DNA from: Verrucomicrobiota bacterium
Lineage (GTDB): Bacteria > Verrucomicrobiota > Verrucomicrobiia > Limisphaerales > AV2
Assembly (NCBI GenBank): GCA_003219345.1
Contig: QHOP01000293.1
Span: 1 to 8,540 of the forward strand
DNA: 8,540 nt
Direction: 5' to 3'
In this document: piece by piece, positions 5,846 to 8,540 of the stretch
How positions within the stretch are numbered: the first letter of the stretch is position 1
How the letters are laid out: every line of letters starts with the position of its first letter
Position numbers and translations under genes: made by a program
Notes under the pieces: model-generated
Told to the model about the DNA's origin: nothing
The model's input: the letters and a program-made list of their open reading frames with translations, nothing else
Databases searched by the model: none

Positions 5846-6889
5846 TCACGGCAGCCATTTCACACGGAAGAACGCCTGCGACAGATCATTCGTCACGCTC
5901 GTGGTAAAATTGGAGCTGACCACGGAAAAGCTGTTCACGTCCGACCAGGCCGACAAGTCGGCGCTGCGCTGCAGGAGATATGTTTTTCCCAGGTGAAGCC
6001 TGCCTAGAGTCAGGTCCAACTCCGCGCCGTGCGCGACCACGTCCACCCGCGGCGAAAGCGGAGCGACGACCGCCTGAAACCAGTCGGCGATCATGCCGTG
6101 CGCTTTCGTGCTCGGATGAATCGGGTCCCAGAAAACGTAATCCGCCCCCGGCCCATCGAATCTCTTGTCGAACAGGGTCAGGTCGCTGATGGCGTCGATG
6201 CTGGTCTTGGTGAATCCGTAGGCGTAGGCGTTGGCCAGGAGCGCGTTCACCTGACTGTAAAAATCCACCCGAAACAATTTGAGCGCTGGATATGCTGGTT
6301 CGATCCTGTCCAGCGCCTCGGCCAGTTGCCGGTTGAACTGTTGTACTTTCCCGCGCAGATAATCGCGGCTGAACCCCGGCAAGGGGTTGATGAGGGGAAT
6401 CCGGGTCACATCCACCGTGTTCGGCACGAGAATGAATCGCGCGCCTTTCGAATAAAGCGCGACGACGGCGTTGGAAAGACTGCCCACCGAGTAGGTAATC
6501 TGCCCGTCCCAACCGGCGTCGTTGAACCAATACTGATCATACTGCTGCAGGAAATCATTGCCGCCCGCCCAGACAACGAAAAGGGATTGATCGATGTTCG
6601 TCACCGGAACAAAATCGCTGACCTGCCCGAAGGTGTCATCGGTCTGCGCGCCGCTATGGGCAAAGTTGTTGTTCGGATTGTACGGGAAACCCAGGCGGAC
6701 GGACAGATACTCCACCCACAACGGACCGTTCGACCAGCGTCCGTCGTAATGTAAAAAAGCCTCGGCCGGTTCGCGGCCCGTGTCCGTCAGGCTGTCACCG
6801 AATGCGTACAGCGCGTCGTACGGCGGCGCGCCGGCAAGCCAATGAATGCCCAGGCCAAAGGCGAGACAGGAATAAAACAAACGTCTCAT
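5846..6889 (-). CDS. Secreted GDSL/SGNH-family hydrolase (esterase/lipase type)
   Basis: ATG at 6889-6887 starts a 347-residue protein. The frame stays open further upstream to 7078, but that part translates a palindromic repeat, so the shorter start is chosen. Residues 1-21 form a Sec signal peptide (MRRLFYS, hydrophobic core, 'WLAGA' before the likely cut). All SGNH blocks are visible: 'FGDSLTDTG' with nucleophile Ser33, Gly80 in 'AHSGAQT', 'GGND' with Asn111 for the oxyanion hole, and 'WDPIHPS' with Asp255 and His258. The enzyme should cleave ester bonds outside the cytoplasm; the substrate (lipid, acetylated sugar or other) cannot be told. Residues about 283-347 form a separate beta-rich tail ('LGKTYLLQRSADLSAWSDV', ending 'AFFRVKWLP'), a domain I recall at the C-end of many Verrucomicrobiota exported proteins. 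It lies downstream of icd on the same strand, 306 bases apart, with no evident functional link. Confidence 0.93.
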   Translation of the reverse strand: MRRLFYSCLAFGLGIHWLAGAPPYDALYAFGDSLTDTGREPAEAFLHYDGRWSNGPLWVEYLSVRLGFPYNPNNNFAHSGAQTDDTFGQVSDFVPVTNIDQSLFVVWAGGNDFLQQYDQYWFNDAGWDGQITYSVGSLSNAVVALYSKGARFILVPNTVDVTRIPLINPLPGFSRDYLRGKVQQFNRQLAEALDRIEPAYPALKLFRVDFYSQVNALLANAYAYGFTKTSIDAISDLTLFDKRFDGPGADYVFWDPIHPSTKAHGMIADWFQAVVAPLSPRVDVVAHGAELDLTLGRLHLGKTYLLQRSADLSAWSDVNSFSVVSSNFTTSVTNDLSQAFFRVKWLP

Positions 6890-6949
6890 CCAGGCGGCGA
6901 ATGTAGAGCCGGATAAGTTTCTCCCTGCCCCTCTCCCGCCCTTCGGGCA

Positions 6950-6976
6950 CCCTCTCCCCCTCCGAGGGGGAGAGGG
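6950..6976. repeat. 27-base near-perfect palindrome CCCTCTCCCCCTC-C-GAGGGGGAGAGGG
   Basis: Arms 6950-6962 and 6964-6976 are perfectly complementary over 13 bases around a single centre base. The G-rich flank that follows (6977-6992, ATGGGTGAGGGGGGTG) parallels the tail after the palindrome at 3054-3070. This suggests a related intergenic repeat family. Confidence 0.7.
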
Positions 6977-7124
6977 ATGGGTGAGGGGGGTGGCTGGCCG
7001 GTGCAGGGGCGCAAGGTGCGGACAAAGTTCGGGACTCTCTCCTCGTGGGGGAGCGGGCCGTGAGGGCGAGCGTTTCATCTCACTGCGTAGACACGACTAA
7101 GCGCGAAGGGAGCGCGAGCGGTTG

Positions 7125-7188
7125 GCCGCCGAGGTGAAGAGGCGGAAACCCGGACCCCGGAGAGAGCCCGCCTCCTCACGTCGGCGGC
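7125..7188 (-). terminator. Long inverted repeat just downstream of icd, possible transcript end
   Basis: Arms 7125-7145 and 7168-7188 pair at 19 of 21 positions around a 22-base loop. The stem begins 7 bases after the icd stop. It could end or protect the icd transcript, but no T run follows on the minus strand. The arm sequence (GTAGCCGCCGACGTGAGGAG) resembles a dispersed Verrucomicrobiota repeat I recall. Confidence 0.5.
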
Positions 7189-7195
7189 TACGCGA

Positions 7196-8512
7196 CTACA
7201 TGTGCGCGATGATGTTATCGCCGAACTCCGAGCACTTGATTTCCTTAGCGCCTTCCATCAAACGCGCGAAGTCGTAAGTGACGCGCTTCGACGCAATCGC
7301 GCCGTTTAAACCTTTGATGATGAGATCGGCGACTTCCGTCCAGCCCAGGTAACGAAACATCATTTCGCCGCTGAGCACGACGCTGCCGGGATTCACCTTG
7401 TCCTGGCTCGCGTATTTCGGCGCTGTGCCGTGCGTGGCTTCAAAGATCGCGTGGCCCGAGATGTAATTGATGTTGCCGCCGGGGGCGATGCCGATGCCTC
7501 CCACTTGCGCCGCGAGGGCATCGCTGAGGTAATCACCGTTCAAATTCAGCGTGGCAATAACATCGAAATCTTCAGGGCGCGTGAGCACCTGCTGGAGCGT
7601 GATGTCCGCGATGGCGTCCTTGATGACGATGCCCGCGCCCGGCTTGCCTGCGGGTATTTTGCACCACGGTCCGCCGTCGATTTCCACCGCGCCGAAGTAT
7701 TGCTTCGCGACCTGATAGCCCCAGTCGCGAAACGCGCCTTCGGTGAATTTCATGATGTTCCCCTTGTGCACCAGCGTCACGCTTTTGCGCTTGAACTTGA
7801 TGGCGTATGAAATCGCGCTGTGAATCAGCCGCACGCTGCCGCTGTAGCTCACCGGCTTGATGCCGATGCCGACGCGCACGTCGCTCGGAAAATCTTTTGC
7901 GCCAACCGTCTTCCAGAATTCCTCGGCCTTCTGCTTCGTGCCGAAACGCACTTTGTTAAAATCCTTCGGAAACTCCTTCGCCATGAAGTCCAGAATTTTC
8001 TGCGCCTCGGGCGTGCCGCCGGCGTGCTCGATGCCGGCGTAAATGTCCTCGGTGTTCTCCCGGAAGATGACCATGTCCACTTTCTCCGGATGCTTCACGG
8101 GCGAGGGCACACCGGTGAAGTACTGCATCGGGCGCAGGCAAACATAGAGGTCGAGCATCTGGCGCAACGCGACGTTCAGCGAGCGGATGCCGCCGCCGAC
8201 CGGCGTGGTGAGCGGGCCTTTGATGCCGACGAGAAATTCCTTGAACGCCTCGACAGTGTCGTCCGGCAGCCAGTTGTTGAACTTCTTGAACGCGGTTTCG
8301 CCGGCGAACACCTCGAACCAGGCGACCTTGCGTTTGCTGCCATAGGCTTTCAGCACCGCGGCATCGAACACGCGCTGGCTGGCGGCCCAGATATCCGGCC
8401 CGGTGCCGTCGCCGCGAATGAACGGGAGGATGGGATTGTCCGGCACGTTCAGTTTGCCGTTTTGGTTGATGATTTTGCCGCCGGCGGGCGGGGTAACGGT
8501 TTTGTCGGCCAT
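7196..8512 (-). CDS. icd: NADP-dependent isocitrate dehydrogenase
   Basis: This 438-residue enzyme oxidatively decarboxylates isocitrate to 2-oxoglutarate in the cytoplasmic citric acid cycle, giving NADPH. It aligns by eye over nearly its full length with E. coli Icd (416 residues). Substrate-site residues are present: 'GGGIRSLNVALRQ' with Ser111 and Asn113, then Arg117, Arg127 ('CLRP') and Arg151 ('FRENTEDIYAG'). Lys250 follows in 'VHKGNIMKFTEGAF', and metal-binding Asp299/Asp303 lie in 'IKDAIADITLQ'. NADP specificity is supported by Lys366-Tyr367 ('HGTAPKY') and Tyr413/Arg417 ('TYDFARL'). Ser111 matches the Ser phosphorylated by AceK in E. coli, but no aceK is seen here. A stretch of about 20 residues near 185-208 ('GTKQKAEEFWKTVGAKDF') is extra relative to E. 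coli. The start is ATG 8512-8510, giving 'MADKTVTPPAGGKII', with no clear Shine-Dalgarno sequence in the 28 bases available. It stops at TAG. Confidence 0.98.
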   Translation of the reverse strand: MADKTVTPPAGGKIINQNGKLNVPDNPILPFIRGDGTGPDIWAASQRVFDAAVLKAYGSKRKVAWFEVFAGETAFKKFNNWLPDDTVEAFKEFLVGIKGPLTTPVGGGIRSLNVALRQMLDLYVCLRPMQYFTGVPSPVKHPEKVDMVIFRENTEDIYAGIEHAGGTPEAQKILDFMAKEFPKDFNKVRFGTKQKAEEFWKTVGAKDFPSDVRVGIGIKPVSYSGSVRLIHSAISYAIKFKRKSVTLVHKGNIMKFTEGAFRDWGYQVAKQYFGAVEIDGGPWCKIPAGKPGAGIVIKDAIADITLQQVLTRPEDFDVIATLNLNGDYLSDALAAQVGGIGIAPGGNINYISGHAIFEATHGTAPKYASQDKVNPGSVVLSGEMMFRYLGWTEVADLIIKGLNGAIASKRVTYDFARLMEGAKEIKCSEFGDNIIAHM

Positions 8513-8540
8513 GGTCGGATTTACGAATTACGATTTGCGA

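Larger units (their letters stand above)
6890..7195. other. Spacer between icd and the GDSL hydrolase, rich in palindromes
   Basis: The 306 bases hold a 27-base near-perfect palindrome (6950-6976), a small GCCC-TTC-GGGC hairpin (6938-6948), and a long imperfect inverted repeat next to the icd stop (7125-7188). The promoter for the hydrolase should lie here on the minus strand, but I see no convincing -10/-35 and no Shine-Dalgarno sequence before ATG 6889. No gene is supported. Confidence 0.6.

Noticed and set aside
5623..5907. Plus-strand frame after the HEAT coding region
   Set aside because: It translates through both REP-like palindromes and then runs antisense into the hydrolase end; its peptide is repeat-derived.
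6029..6754. Plus-strand frame of 241 codons
   Set aside because: It is antisense to the GDSL hydrolase, which has all catalytic blocks. The plus-strand product has no recognisable domain.
6890..7078. Upstream extension of the GDSL hydrolase frame to ATG 7078
   Set aside because: The extra 63 residues come from palindromic intergenic DNA (Pro/Arg/Gly-rich). They would bury a clear signal peptide beginning at ATG 6889.

Overview
The window looks like a piece of a Verrucomicrobiota chromosome, most likely the Pedosphaera/Limisphaerales side. This is inferred from recalled family style, not from a search. The clues are an ECF-type sigma factor with a membrane-anchored coiled-coil tail, HEAT-repeat proteins opening with a 'REPAYQGK' motif after one membrane helix, a GDSL hydrolase ending in a 'YLLQRSADLSAW' beta-domain, and several GC-rich palindromic intergenic repeats. 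The DNA is GC-rich, and Shine-Dalgarno sequences are weak or absent before most starts.

Left part (1-2993, + strand): a very long ORF, open at the window's left edge. It encodes a secretin-family protein with an unusual order of parts: an ExbD/TolR-like periplasmic domain, a low-complexity linker, a short TPR segment, an STN/N0-like domain, three tandem copies of a secretin N-type domain, and a C-terminal secretin domain.

Middle part (2994-5845, + strand): a repeat-rich spacer, then a membrane-anchored HEAT-repeat protein (3283-3855), a sigma-70/ECF factor fused to a membrane helix and coiled coil (4064-4963), and a second HEAT-repeat reading frame (to 5626). Both HEAT coding regions are cut by an in-frame TAG, and sequence that still reads as sensible protein follows in the same frame. 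The sigma factor and second HEAT frame would form one protein of about 520 residues without the TAG at 4961. The sigma factor also seems to lack a stretch just after region 4. This block therefore reads as a regulatory cluster in decay, or, less likely, one using stop readthrough. The isocitrate dehydrogenase gene ends naturally at TAG, which argues against genome-wide reassignment of that codon.

Right part (5846-8512, - strand): NADP-dependent isocitrate dehydrogenase (icd) transcribed leftwards, followed after a 306-base repeat-filled spacer by a secreted GDSL/SGNH hydrolase. The hydrolase converges with the HEAT/sigma block, and a pair of inverted REP-like palindromes lies in the convergent spacer. 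No tRNA, rRNA, CRISPR array or transposase was seen.
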